Part shown: positions 55,901-63,879 of the stretch, piece after piece | How positions within the stretch are numbered: the stretch's first letter is position 1 | Layout: each line of letters begins with the position of its first letter | NCBI GenBank assembly: GCA_949358305.1 | Contig: OX442319.1 | Span: 12,772,001 to 12,836,000 of the forward strand | Direction of reading: 5' to 3' | From: Strigamia acuminata | Taxonomy: Eukaryota; Arthropoda; Chilopoda; Geophilomorpha; Linotaeniidae | DNA length: 64,000 nucleotides | Notes under the pieces: generated by a model | Databases searched by the model: none | Told to the model about the DNA's origin: nothing | The model's input: the letters and a program-made list of their open reading frames with translations, nothing else | Translations under genes and position numbers: made by a program

Positions 55901-57436
55901 TAACTTCTGGAAAGTTGACGACGCATTTACGAGACCAAAGGGCATGACTCGAAATTGTAGTCGACCCAAAGGGCTCCAAAATGCAGTTTTAGCACGGTCG
56001 TTCGGATGAACCTCTATCTGCCAATAGCCTTTTGACAAATCTATTGTTGTGACCCATTCAAACCTTCCGAGTTCTCGCAAGATTTCCTCAATGCTGGGCA
56101 TTTGAGGAGGGTCGTATAATGTATGTGCATTGAGTGGTCTAAAATCAATGCAGAGTCTTGGATCACAATCCGGACGCATCACTAGAACTATTCGCATCCC
56201 ATAGTCTCCAGTGGCTTGTTCAACGTACCCATTATCCAACATATCTTGACAGATTTGACGGATAATTTCACGTTTCTGTGGATTTACGCTTTTAAACGGA
56301 ACTCTAATCGGAACTTTAGTGTCCAGTTTAATTTCATGCCTAACGAGGTGTGTTCTACCTGGTCGGCGTGATAAAATCTTTTCATGTTTCTTTAATACTT
56401 TTTCAAGCATTAAATTATTTTCCATTGACAAATTAGCATCGCTAACAAGTCTTTGTACTATATTTTCTTCATCGGCAACTTTAGCTTGACATGCAGTGGC
56501 GGAACCAGCTTTCATGTGATTTGCTTTAATAAAGTCGCGTTTCATGATTTCTTCGGGTGGATCAAGAAACTCTTGATAACGATCAAGAATCGCTTGAGGA
56601 ACAAAAGGTAAATCTTCTTTCAAAGACTTGACAAAATTCCAAGACATGGTCTTAGGATTTGGTTGAATATTGAGTCGATTCATGAAATCACATCCTAATA
56701 AAATAATAGGATATTTATTTCTTAAAATTATGAATGGATGACTTAACATCCCGTGTGTCCATGCAAAAGAAAGTAGGAGAGTCCCTTCAGGGACTACATC
56801 TTCTGAAGCAGTCGTAACTCTCACATCTGGTCCTATTGGTCGAATTTCATCTTCCAGTTTCAGCGAAATTACTACGGAGTAGGCCATGAAGCTTCGATTA
56901 GCTCCAGAGTCTAACATCCCTGTTATCATACCGTTTGCCGTCTGCAATCGAATCGTCGGCAAATCATTGCTGTTTGGTATGTCCGCGTACTTGCATTTAA
57001 AACGTCGCGGTGGCTTAATTTCTATTGGCGGATCCAATGGTAATTCGTCCAATAAATCATTAGTGACTAGCGTTGTAGCCATTAATTTTTCAATGCATTC
57101 ATCAAGACCAGGTAAATCAATTTTACCTGACCTTTCAACAATTTCAGGTGTGGGCCTAGCTTTTCCATCTAGTAAAGTAACAGCATCTTTTATTTTAGAT
57201 TCCCAATCAACTTTTATTTGTTGAACTTTTTCTTTAAAAAATTCTTCAGTGATGTTTTCATTTTGCAGCACAAGCCTTAAACTGGAAACATCAATTTTTG
57301 GAAATACTAAATTATTTTCTAATTCTAATTTAATCTGGGTATTTAAAAATTCATCTAAAATCTGAGATGGTGTTAGTTCATTTTCCGAGGCGGTAGGCGT
57401 CGCATCCACTAGACCGTCTGGATGCGCGCTTACAAG
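52961..57436 (-). CDS. pol: Retrotransposon Pol: protease, RT, RNase H, integrase
   Basis: The frame has no ATG near its start (the first codon of the long ORF at 57409 is GTG). It is open back to the slippery site at 57442-57436, so it is read by -1 frameshift from gag, about 1,491 codons. Numbered from that GTG codon: aspartic protease LDSGANRSF (catalytic D about 167); reverse transcriptase with LSKGYWQIEV, FRVMPFGLVNA and YLDD (about 519-522); RNase H starting VHTDASRKGLGA and ending NVLADALSR; integrase HHCC (HGHPLSGH, CERCQAC) near 974-1015; DDE core SVDLTG, SDNGPQF, YHPQANPVERVNR. A charged tail follows the C-terminal DNA-binding region. This is the Ty3/gypsy order. No stops interrupt it and all catalytic residues are present. 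Confidence 0.96.
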   Translation of the reverse strand, partial: LVSAHPDGLVDATPTASENELTPSQILDEFLNTQIKLELENNLVFPKIDVSSLRLVLQNENITEEFFKEKVQQIKVDWESKIKDAVTLLDGKARPTPEIVERSGKIDLPGLDECIEKLMATTLVTNDLLDELPLDPPIEIKPPRRFKCKYADIPNSNDLPTIRLQTANGMITGMLDSGANRSFMAYSVVISLKLEDEIRPIGPDVRVTTASEDVVPEGTLLLSFAWTHGMLSHPFIILRNKYPIILLGCDFMNRLNIQPNPKTMSWNFVKSLKEDLPFVPQAILDRYQEFLDPPEEIMKRDFIKANHMKAGSATACQAKVADEENIVQRLVSDANLSMENNLMLEKVLKKHEKILSRRPGRTHLVRHEIKLDTKVPIRVPFKSVNPQKREIIRQICQDMLDNGYVEQATGDYGMRIVLVMRPDCDPRLCIDFRPLNAHTLYDPPQMPSIEEILRELGRFEWVTTIDLSKGYWQIEVHPNDRAKTAFWSPLGRLQFRVMPFGLVNASSTFQKLIEKILGDAYRKFAWAYLDDIIIISKNFEEHMIHLEEILSKLENANLHVHPEKSKFGRKELTFLGYKLSVQGVSVDPKKVAAIKEMPAPSNLKELQRFLGMVNFFHRLLKNLAVMTEPLRPLLKKDVEFIWSEIHQEAFDQIKDALTNAETMAMPDLTEPFIVHTDASRKGLGAALMQMREIDDQNIEVPCVYASRSLQPAEINYSATELECLAVIWALRKFRHYLEFTTFIVRTDHQALKWLMQLDEPAGRLARWQMELMRYSFEIQYIKGPLNVLADALSRSPIDKPENPEDDGDNDELLSYCPSPQRKWKMGKFHELPVSTLEEKEDHEFVNYWTKIYDSSEESDDVIRAQISRKFQVPSSNVLIKAFVAKIVERLDCEPPTREDIIKAQKEDKVCQLMRNFLNCNQFPPDVTTRLQRKQYRKHATTFLIEDDLLMQFHPTMSDELGEDGRALKVFVPQTLKYKIIWLMHGHPLSGHPGIARTLYRARRIYTWKGMKSDITRFIRHCERCQACKPRTKGQIEAAQMGPYSPFDCLSVDLTGPKPRTRKNNTHILVILDVATHWPELYPMCNPTAGKVANCIYHLSMSMGFPRKIISDNGPQFRAQVFKKFCEKFKMVPTPTSTYHPQANPVERVNRDIKYLVAIYSSVHSKWDEYLREFAFSLRTTVTRGRDFSPAFLNFFRELRVPWDPRIPEGILVVDPKNPHLYVQKLEAVIAETYQHMMSHVLDLRRRVNLKKEGEKFSNFKLNDLVWRDSHVLSSAARGIAAGIADKRTGPYVITKVLQGGSVELRKLENNEIFPAVHSSELTPYFPSFDQEVWLEGEEVGQKTENIINTLDDDELKKIPVDNSSKPQMESDLVNNDVELRDSFKKLEIAKKINKKVFLEKKQKTSEIKDSSDSVSDDNEDGDLNTINPSPTKRYNLRTRKPRGKNNMCLLPSLTSRSRDQPYDVRSNSSSHTQTNQTVRLDDVTNSDVTQT

Positions 57437-57442
57437 TTTTTT
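57397..57442 (-). promoter_or_regulatory. -1 ribosomal frameshift signal between gag and pol
   Basis: On the - strand the last gag codons are CTA AAA AAC TTG TAA, containing A AAA AAC in the correct phase. After a 6-nt spacer a stem forms: GCGCGCATCC (57429-57420) with GGATGCG and CGC (57407-57401, 57399-57397) around one bulged A and a 12-nt loop. The -1 frame is open from the heptamer into pol. This is the textbook layout of a retroviral-type frameshift site. Confidence 0.9.
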
Positions 57443-60321
57443 AGAAGCTCGCCGATTGATTTCATCGATTTTTCGAACTCCTCAATGATCTTGTCTTTGC
57501 TCGATTTCCTATCAGGACATTCTTTAGCCCAATGTCCCAATTTTTTACAAATATTACACGGGTCAGTAGCAGGCGATTTCGCGACTTTTGGCGAAGGCGA
57601 ACTTGAACGTTTGGCTTCGTCCTTTTTAGGGGTCGGCGACTTCGATCTACTGAGCGCGTCTGTCTTTGGTGAACCAAAAGTAACGTTTTTAGGCGCCATC
57701 TTTGGTCCAAATTTTCGAGCTACTGCGTTATTACGGGCTAATAAAGCAGCTGCAGCCTCGCTTTCTGGTTCCGAGTCAGATTTCTCTGGTTCAGAAGCAG
57801 TTTCCATTTCAGTCACTTCGGCTAAGTGAGCTTTAGGGGTTGGATGTGGATTTTTCCCATCCGATCCCTTTTTAGATTCCTTAGCAGTCTCTGCCAAAAA
57901 ATCTCCTCGTTTTGGGGGTTGCAAAAGAGGGGTGTTAGCAAAACGTGTGTCTTTTGCTAATTCCTTTCTCCGTTGCTGTCGCTTAGCGTACGCAACTTTT
58001 TCATCAGCTGGTAGATAAGCTTTATAATTTTCGTCAATCCTTATTTGATTGGCTCGCATAAATTTGGCTAATTCAGCGAAACCACCCGGATAAGGTGCTC
58101 GTACTGAAAGTAGAACATTTTTTGAATAATCTGTCAATCCACGTCGGAATTGACGATCAATGGCTGCATCTCCCATTGTATAAGGGAGAGTGACCAATAA
58201 ATCCTCAGTCCTTCTTAAATAAGAGCGAAGACTTTCGCCTTTATTTTGAGAAAGATTATCCCACATTTGTAGTAAGTCTTCACTTGACTCCCCATATTCA
58301 GTCATGAATTCCTCTACAAAGTGATTCCAGTTTTGAAATTGTTTAGAATAAAACCATTTCTCAGCTCGATCTATAAGAGCTTTTGGTACTACTCTTTTCA
58401 AAGCAGTGTGACATGCAATGCCATTCAACCTTGAAATTCGTAACACTTCATCTAAAAGAGTGGATCCAGCTTCCCATTCTCCATCGAATAAAGCGGGTTT
58501 GATGTGATCCCATCTAATAGTTCTTTCATCAACTAGATCGTGAGTCCAGTTGTTGGCAGTATATTGTGCAATTTTTTGTCGTAATGCAATATCAGCATTA
58601 TCGGCAGTAGCGTCAGATCGATCGGAAGATCGACGATCAGCTAATAATCGATCAATTTCTTCAGCAGTGTAATAATGTGTATTACGCCGAGAAGAATGGC
58701 CTCGATGTCGACGTCGATGAGATCGATGTCGATTATCGCGTTCTTGTTGCGCATTCACATCAGAATCCGACCTTGAATCAGATTGTGAATTTGAAGGCGT
58801 GTTAAAATGTGGTGTTTCAGGTGGGTCGGGTGGGTCGCCGTCATCGTCGGGCGGTCGACGTCCACCTCCAGGTGGTCCATCTCCATGTCCATCTGGATTT
58901 CCTCCATCTGGTGGATTTCTTCTATACTGACCCCCACCTGGCGGGCTTTCATGTCCGTCCGGCGGTTCGCGTGTTGGATTGGTGTCTCGTCGACTTCTTT
59001 TTGACGAGTCTTGCTGTTGAGTCAGTGGTATCGTTCGAGTAACATGAATACCAGTTTCATGCCGTCTATTTCGATCGTCTACTATCCCCAACAGTCGGTC
59101 ACTGTTGTGAAAAATAGGGTTTCGATTACCAGGGAGCGGATTGCGATCAGCTCTCCGTTCCTCAGAATCTGAAGGACGTTTTCTTTTTGAGCGATGGCGA
59201 CGACGCGAACGTTGGTCGTCATCACTCGATAATCCAGATTGGCTACTTAACTCTGAAACAACAGAAATTGTTATTGTTTCGGGAGTCAAAATAGGGACAG
59301 TTGGCGCAGCCATTTCTGGTTGCACCAATTGGTCAGTATAATTTCTTGCTTGCAAACGGTCTTTCATTTCTGCAAGCTCTTCTTGAGCGCGTAACAAATC
59401 AGCTCGGAGAATTTCATTCTCGTTTATTTGATTTTGCGATTCTGGTTGTAATCGCTTAGCAGGGCCGCTAGACTTGACTTGTCCGCTCGTACTGGGTTGA
59501 TCCAGCGAGTGGAAAATCTCGTCTTCACGCTTAGCTATTTTGCTTTCGCGAGTACGCTGTGTTTTAGCACGTGTGTCTAATTCAGCAGCATATCTCACTA
59601 GTTGATTATGATTGCGTTGGTAGTGGTCTGCCAAATCAATCAATTCTTTATTTTTCTGCTCCAGCTTACTTTTGGTAAGCTCGAGCTGTCTTCGCGCCTC
59701 TTGGTGTGAGCGAATTGAAAGTTCATTTCTAGTATTCATTTTAGAAAGATCTTCCACTTCACCTTTTAATCTGTATTCTCTAGCTTTTTGGGCTAGAAAT
59801 TCCTCATTTTGTCGATTGAGTTCCATGTGTTGAAGCTCAACCTCCGCTTTTTGTTGTTGAAGCTCAGCTTCTTTTCGTTCCATTTCAAATTGTAAATTTG
59901 AAACGGCTCGGTCAGTGTGAAGTCGTATCATGGCGCGATGAATCTCTTCGACCGTCATGTCGTCCGTTATTTGGGCGCCATCTTGGCGTGCTTGATTTCT
60001 CAAAGCATCCAACATGGTCATGCGAGGAGGTGATTCGTGAGACGATTCACTTTCCATTTCACGTAACGTATTTTCCACTTCCTCCAGTGGAAGTGGCGGG
60101 AGTTCTTGGTCGTTAGAACTCGCACTTGAAGCGCTTAATGCTCTAGCAACTTCATTTTCAGCATCCTTAAGTTGTTTCGGATCTGGAACTGGTGTTATTT
60201 CTTCAGAAATAATTTTCTCCATAAGCATTTCAGGCTCGAGAGCCGGCAAAACCGTCGCTGCTCGTTTCTGAGTGCTTGGTCGACCTCTTTGTCGTTTTAC
60301 AATTTGCATTGGCGTCGCCAT
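57430..60321 (-). CDS. gag: Retrotransposon Gag, 963 aa
   Basis: Structural protein of the particle, starting at ATG 60321, about 74 nt after the primer site. In order: an N-terminal region with a long coiled coil (about 128-270, rich in Glu/Gln/Lys), a disordered Ser/Arg- and Pro/Gly/Asp-rich middle (about 360-570), a capsid-like helical domain (about 580-770: WDNLSQNKGESLRSYLRRTE, then RQFRRGLTDY) matching retrotransposon gag proteins, and a CCHC zinc knuckle CNICKKLGHWAKEC at 922-935 that should bind the genomic RNA. It is about twice as long as most Ty3/gypsy Gags because of the N-terminal coiled coil and linker. It stops at TAA 57432-57430, just after the slippery heptamer. Confidence 0.95.
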   Translation of the reverse strand: MATPMQIVKRQRGRPSTQKRAATVLPALEPEMLMEKIISEEITPVPDPKQLKDAENEVARALSASSASSNDQELPPLPLEEVENTLREMESESSHESPPRMTMLDALRNQARQDGAQITDDMTVEEIHRAMIRLHTDRAVSNLQFEMERKEAELQQQKAEVELQHMELNRQNEEFLAQKAREYRLKGEVEDLSKMNTRNELSIRSHQEARRQLELTKSKLEQKNKELIDLADHYQRNHNQLVRYAAELDTRAKTQRTRESKIAKREDEIFHSLDQPSTSGQVKSSGPAKRLQPESQNQINENEILRADLLRAQEELAEMKDRLQARNYTDQLVQPEMAAPTVPILTPETITISVVSELSSQSGLSSDDDQRSRRRHRSKRKRPSDSEERRADRNPLPGNRNPIFHNSDRLLGIVDDRNRRHETGIHVTRTIPLTQQQDSSKRSRRDTNPTREPPDGHESPPGGGQYRRNPPDGGNPDGHGDGPPGGGRRPPDDDGDPPDPPETPHFNTPSNSQSDSRSDSDVNAQQERDNRHRSHRRRHRGHSSRRNTHYYTAEEIDRLLADRRSSDRSDATADNADIALRQKIAQYTANNWTHDLVDERTIRWDHIKPALFDGEWEAGSTLLDEVLRISRLNGIACHTALKRVVPKALIDRAEKWFYSKQFQNWNHFVEEFMTEYGESSEDLLQMWDNLSQNKGESLRSYLRRTEDLLVTLPYTMGDAAIDRQFRRGLTDYSKNVLLSVRAPYPGGFAELAKFMRANQIRIDENYKAYLPADEKVAYAKRQQRRKELAKDTRFANTPLLQPPKRGDFLAETAKESKKGSDGKNPHPTPKAHLAEVTEMETASEPEKSDSEPESEAAAALLARNNAVARKFGPKMAPKNVTFGSPKTDALSRSKSPTPKKDEAKRSSSPSPKVAKSPATDPCNICKKLGHWAKECPDRKSSKDKIIEEFEKSMKSIGELLKNL

Positions 60322-60394
60322 TTTGTCAAATTGAAAAAGAACAATGGAAATAAAGGATTTTTTCGCAAAAATCGGATTTTAATAATCAAAACAA

Positions 60395-60411
60395 TCCCGG
60401 ACGGGCCCCCA
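60395..60411 (-). promoter_or_regulatory. Primer-binding site, tRNA-Pro type
   Basis: On the - strand TGGGGGCCCGTCCGGGA starts 2 nt after the 5' LTR. It differs at one base from the classical tRNA-Pro primer site (T at position 8), so a proline tRNA with that acceptor-stem base would match fully. Confidence 0.8.
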
Positions 60412-60413
60412 AG

Positions 60414-61491
60414 TGCGGCGATCCGGGTTTTTACTTATTAAATTATATAAATTTAATAAGCAATCGTCGGTGAGATGCCGTACAGGACTTCTACTCTGTG
60501 GCCAAATGGTTGTCTAGGGGAATGATTTTACACAGAGTAAAGGAAAAATTAGATTGTTTTAATCGTTTTAAATACACCCGAATATAATGCGAAATAATAA
60601 GTGTAATGACTGGGTCGATCTGGTTTCTCTTCGTACTTGGACACTCACAGTTGACCGTTGGCTCCAAAATGGCGTCGATGGCGTCGTGTGAGCGCGGGAT
60701 TTTAGCGGAGTAAACTCGACGCTAAAATACTTTGCTAAAATATACTAAAAATCCTCGCGGAGCAAGCTCAACACGAGAATACGTCTTGCACACAGCGATT
60801 TGATTATTACGGAGCAAGCTCGACGTAACAATCCGTCTTAACACAATTCGCCTTGTGGAGTTAAACTCGACACAAAGCCTTCAAACTAACAGAGTAAACT
60901 CGATGTTAGTTTCACACACAGAAATGGCTTAAATTACTCGTAGTAATTCAAGCTAGAAAGTTGCTATTCCGTACAGTGGGTACAGACCAGCGATGAAACT
61001 CAATTCGTCCAAGAATCACAGATCACACTTTGCAGTTTTGGCAGAAGTTTGACACGGTTGTGAACAGTTTGGAGGTGGAATCAAGAGTGCGGGAAGAGTG
61101 GGCCAAAACCGTTTGGCTCACTTCTAAATCTGCTCAGAAAAGCTGCGCAGATGACGAGTTGCATGAAGATCACACACGGCCGCCTTCGGGTCGTGTGCAA
61201 CAATCGAGCCGGGCACGCGCGAGGGGAAGGGATGCTCCGCCCAGGCACACGCCTAGCAGCATCATCAAAGCAATGCACGCTGCAGCGCGATTGGTTGACG
61301 CTGTTGCTGGGCCAAAACTTGCTGCAAAACACAATATTATTTGGGTAATATTGTGTCTTGTTTTATATTTTATTAATGTATGTTTTATTTCAATTTACAT
61401 TGAAACAAAACATATAAGTTTGTTGAATATGTTTATAAGACAATTTGGAAATATGGTGCGCACTCAAATAGGAATATTTGAGGTCACCACA
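60414..61491 (-). repeat. 5' LTR of the complete element, 1,078 bp
   Basis: Identical to 49015-50092. Here it serves as promoter and first part of the leader. The hairpin array lies at 60699-60912 and the TATA-like box near 61367-61361, both on the - strand, so the array would be transcribed in the 5' leader. Confidence 0.95.
60699..60912 (-). promoter_or_regulatory. Hairpin array, 5' LTR copy
   Basis: Exact copy of 49300-49513, shifted by 11,399. In the 5' LTR it lies between the TATA-like box and the primer site. Confidence 0.85.
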
Positions 61492-61495
61492 AGTA
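61492..61495. repeat. Target-site duplication AGTA (right)
   Basis: Matches 49011-49014. Confidence 0.85.
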
Positions 61496-61800
61496 GAACC
61501 ATCTTTCTTTAAAATTACTTCAAACATCCTGTTTGGGATCGATTCTATCAACTTTAGAAGAAAGTTGTTTAGATTTTTTTTCGAGCTTTCGTCAGTGCTA
61601 GCCAAGTTCATCTGTGGTCCTGCACTGATGGTCTTTGGCATAAATTATAGGAACTAATTGTCCCAAAACATTCTCCACTGGGTGTAAGTCTGGACTTTTC
61701 GATGGCCAGTCCATTAAAATAATTTCTCATGATTAAACGAGGATTTTGTAACTTTTGAGACATGGATTAATGCATTGTCTTGAAATTCTTCCCCTTTAAT
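61496..61800 (-). pseudogene. Tc1/mariner-like transposase, C-terminal fragment, interrupted by the gypsy element
   Basis: On the - strand DWPSKSPDLHPVENVLGQLV matches the last catalytic block of Tc1-like transposases (SPDLNPIENLW type, Glu present). After stops and a frameshift, KLIESIPNRMFEVILKKDGS matches the family's C-terminal helix. Just before it MFWSAIKGEEF resembles the family's VWGAI segment. The frame reaches the LTR boundary within a few codons of its expected end, and a stop codon follows on the far side at about 49003. Internal stops and frameshifts show it was dead or is decaying. Confidence 0.8.
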
Positions 61801-61821
61801 AGCTGACCAGAACATAAATTT

Positions 61822-62560
61822 TTTTTAGGTTAGTACTGCTAGGGTTAATGTTAAATTCTGTATTTAGCATTCACTTTGCGCTTATAAAACAACCACTTTA
61901 TAATTTATCCAATTAGTTTATATCACATTTTCTAAGTTTAGAATTTGGGTTTGAATATAAAGTTTATAAATGAAAAAATAAATTTATCGACAAATTTGAA
62001 ACTTATTTCAAATCTATCATGAAAAGAAGAGTATACGTGTAAATATTAAAATTAATTTATTATTATTATTTTCTAATCGTGCTGTGAAAATCGGGTGATT
62101 TCACATATAATTTAAATTGTTGTTTTGATTTTCCATTTTTTATGTATTAATTAGAAGTTGTGAATTTTCCATTAATATTTTCTTATTTCCTATTTTTGAG
62201 TGTGTTGACTTGTTTCACATGTAACCAAAGTCTTTCCCCTTCGTTATTCCTATAATTGGTGGGGTTTTTCCCTAACTTGTGGGCACCATTTCATTGGTGC
62301 GCTGAATGAGTCACATATTCCTTTACCCCTTTTTCTTTTGTTTTAAATAGAATAAACTACTTTTTGCTTCTCAAGATGTGTGGTTGTGTTATTTCTTTGC
62401 TCTATACGCCATCTTTAATTTTCATCAATCTTATCAAATTTTTTTAGAAATTATAATTTTATATGAATAAAATAAATAAACAAAAATAAATAAATAAATT
62501 TTTTTAACGATGTGACGTTCGTTAAGACTGATTGAAATACAACAGTTGTGCATATTTGGA
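61822..62560. repeat. Dispersed repeat, copy B
   Basis: Homologous to copy A (48418-48940) over TTTTTTTAGGTTAGTACTGC to GAGTATACGTGTAAATATTA, and again from AATAAATAAACAAAAATAAA to AAGACTGATTGAAAT. Between these halves it carries about 360 bp (62.09-62.45 kb) absent from copy A. That insert begins TGTGAAAATCGGG and contains AATAAA, so it could be an unrelated insertion such as a solo LTR. I could not define its ends. Confidence 0.7.
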
Positions 62561-62683
62561 AATACGTCAGCCAAATTATTATTCAAAATTAAAATTTTTG
62601 GCAAGAAATACTCTTTTTGCTAATAAATGGAAATTTTATTTTTCTAAAAATAACATTTTGTTGACAACAAATGACGTCAAAAA

Positions 62684-62890
62684 TGACCAAAAAATCAACG
62701 TTTTTGACCAAAAAATCAACGTTTTTGACCAAAAAATCAACGTTTTTGACCAAAAAATCAACGTTTTTGACCAAAAAATCAACGTTTATGACCAAAAAAT
62801 CAACGTTTTTGACCAAAAAATCAACGTTTTTGACCAAAAAATCAACATTTTTGACCAAAAAATCAACGTTTTTGGACCAAAACAATCAAC
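62684..62890. repeat. 21-bp tandem repeat, about 9 copies
   Basis: CGTTTTTGACCAAAAAATCAA is repeated almost perfectly, with single changes in two copies. Open frames on both strands are by-products of the 21-bp period. Confidence 0.95.
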
Positions 62891-63566
62891 TTTTTTGAAA
62901 GCAAGTTCAGAGCAAACAACGAAATTTCAAAATGAAATACAAAACAAGTTTGTATTTACAGTATCACCGGTATGCCTTCCAACTTAATGATAAAACCAAT
63001 TTATTTGTTTCCTTTTTTTCTCATTTATCATATTTGCTTAGTTTAAAATATTACATTTGAATTGCATATTTGAGAAAGTATAGTAAGTATAGGCGTGCAG
63101 ATCCAAAAAGACAACAAACCCAAAAAGACAACAGCGCCATCGTGTGGCGGAAACACGTCAACTAAGAAGTTGCCCTACTTCCTCTTTTACTATTATGCTA
63201 ATACCGTATACAGTATACCGTAAACAGTAAATACAATCTTTCCATCATATTTACTTAACTTTCCAGTAAAGTAAATATAAAATTTCAAGAAGTGTTTCGT
63301 ATCATAAAAACAGAGTGTATTTCTTTTGCAGAAAGTATGAAATATTTTTTTTCTTTATTTATTCAATTAAAGGAGTTGCGACATTAAAAATACAACAGGA
63401 CTTTCTATGATGTAGTTTTATACGTAGTTTATACGTAGTTTATACGTAGGTTTTTGGGAACCCGGCGTTTAATCTAGATTATTCAAGGCCGGTATCTAAA
63501 TTATAATATCAAAAAACTGAAAAAGTATTACCGGTAATTATTAATTTTTTTAAAATTAATATTTTA
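62891..63566. other. Gene-less stretch
   Basis: AT-rich, with CAGCGCCATCGTGTGG (CTCF-like) near 63132, short GTATAC-rich words at 63.2 kb and a threefold TTTATACGTAG at 63418-63449. No gene is recognised. Confidence 0.4.
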
Positions 63567-63621
63567 ATTAATTAATTTCAAATATTAATTTTAAAAAAAT
63601 TAATATTTGAAATTAATTAAT
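63567..63621. repeat. 55-bp palindrome, 26-bp perfect arms
   Basis: The arm ATTAATTAATTTCAAATATT continuing AATTTT is perfectly mirrored around AAA. The arms contain a single C/G pair. A TATATAAAAAGG motif follows about 10 bp later. Confidence 0.92.
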
Positions 63622-63879
63622 GGAAAATTATATAAAAAGGCCTCTGGGTTTCTTTAAAAACGTTGTTATGCTCTGTTAAAGGCGAAATGTCAGGAAAACT
63701 TAGGCATCATAAGGCGATTTGCGTTTAGGGACAAGTACTTTGTTGAATAGGAAAAATTTTTTCCTATTAATTTTTTTTTTGCTAAAATTTTGTGACTTTG
63801 TTTATGCGATAATAAACTAAATCTCAAGTGAAATTTGTAGTGATTGATCATTTATTTAATTAAATATTCAACTTGGAAC

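Larger units (their letters stand above)
49015..61491 (-). mobile_element. Complete Ty3/gypsy-like LTR retrotransposon, 12,477 bp
   Basis: Read on the - strand: 5' LTR (61491-60414), tRNA-Pro-like primer site, gag, pol in the -1 frame, third ORF, polypurine tract and 3' LTR (50092-49015), bounded by AGTA duplications. I compared the two 1,078-bp LTRs by eye line by line and saw no difference, and all three ORFs are intact. The insertion is therefore very recent and could be autonomous. It sits in a dead Tc1-like transposase flanked by dispersed repeats. Confidence 0.96.

Noticed and set aside
62090-62450. Solo LTR (TGTGAAAATCGGG... with AATAAA)
   Set aside because: It is an insertion relative to copy A, but no CA end or target duplication could be fixed.
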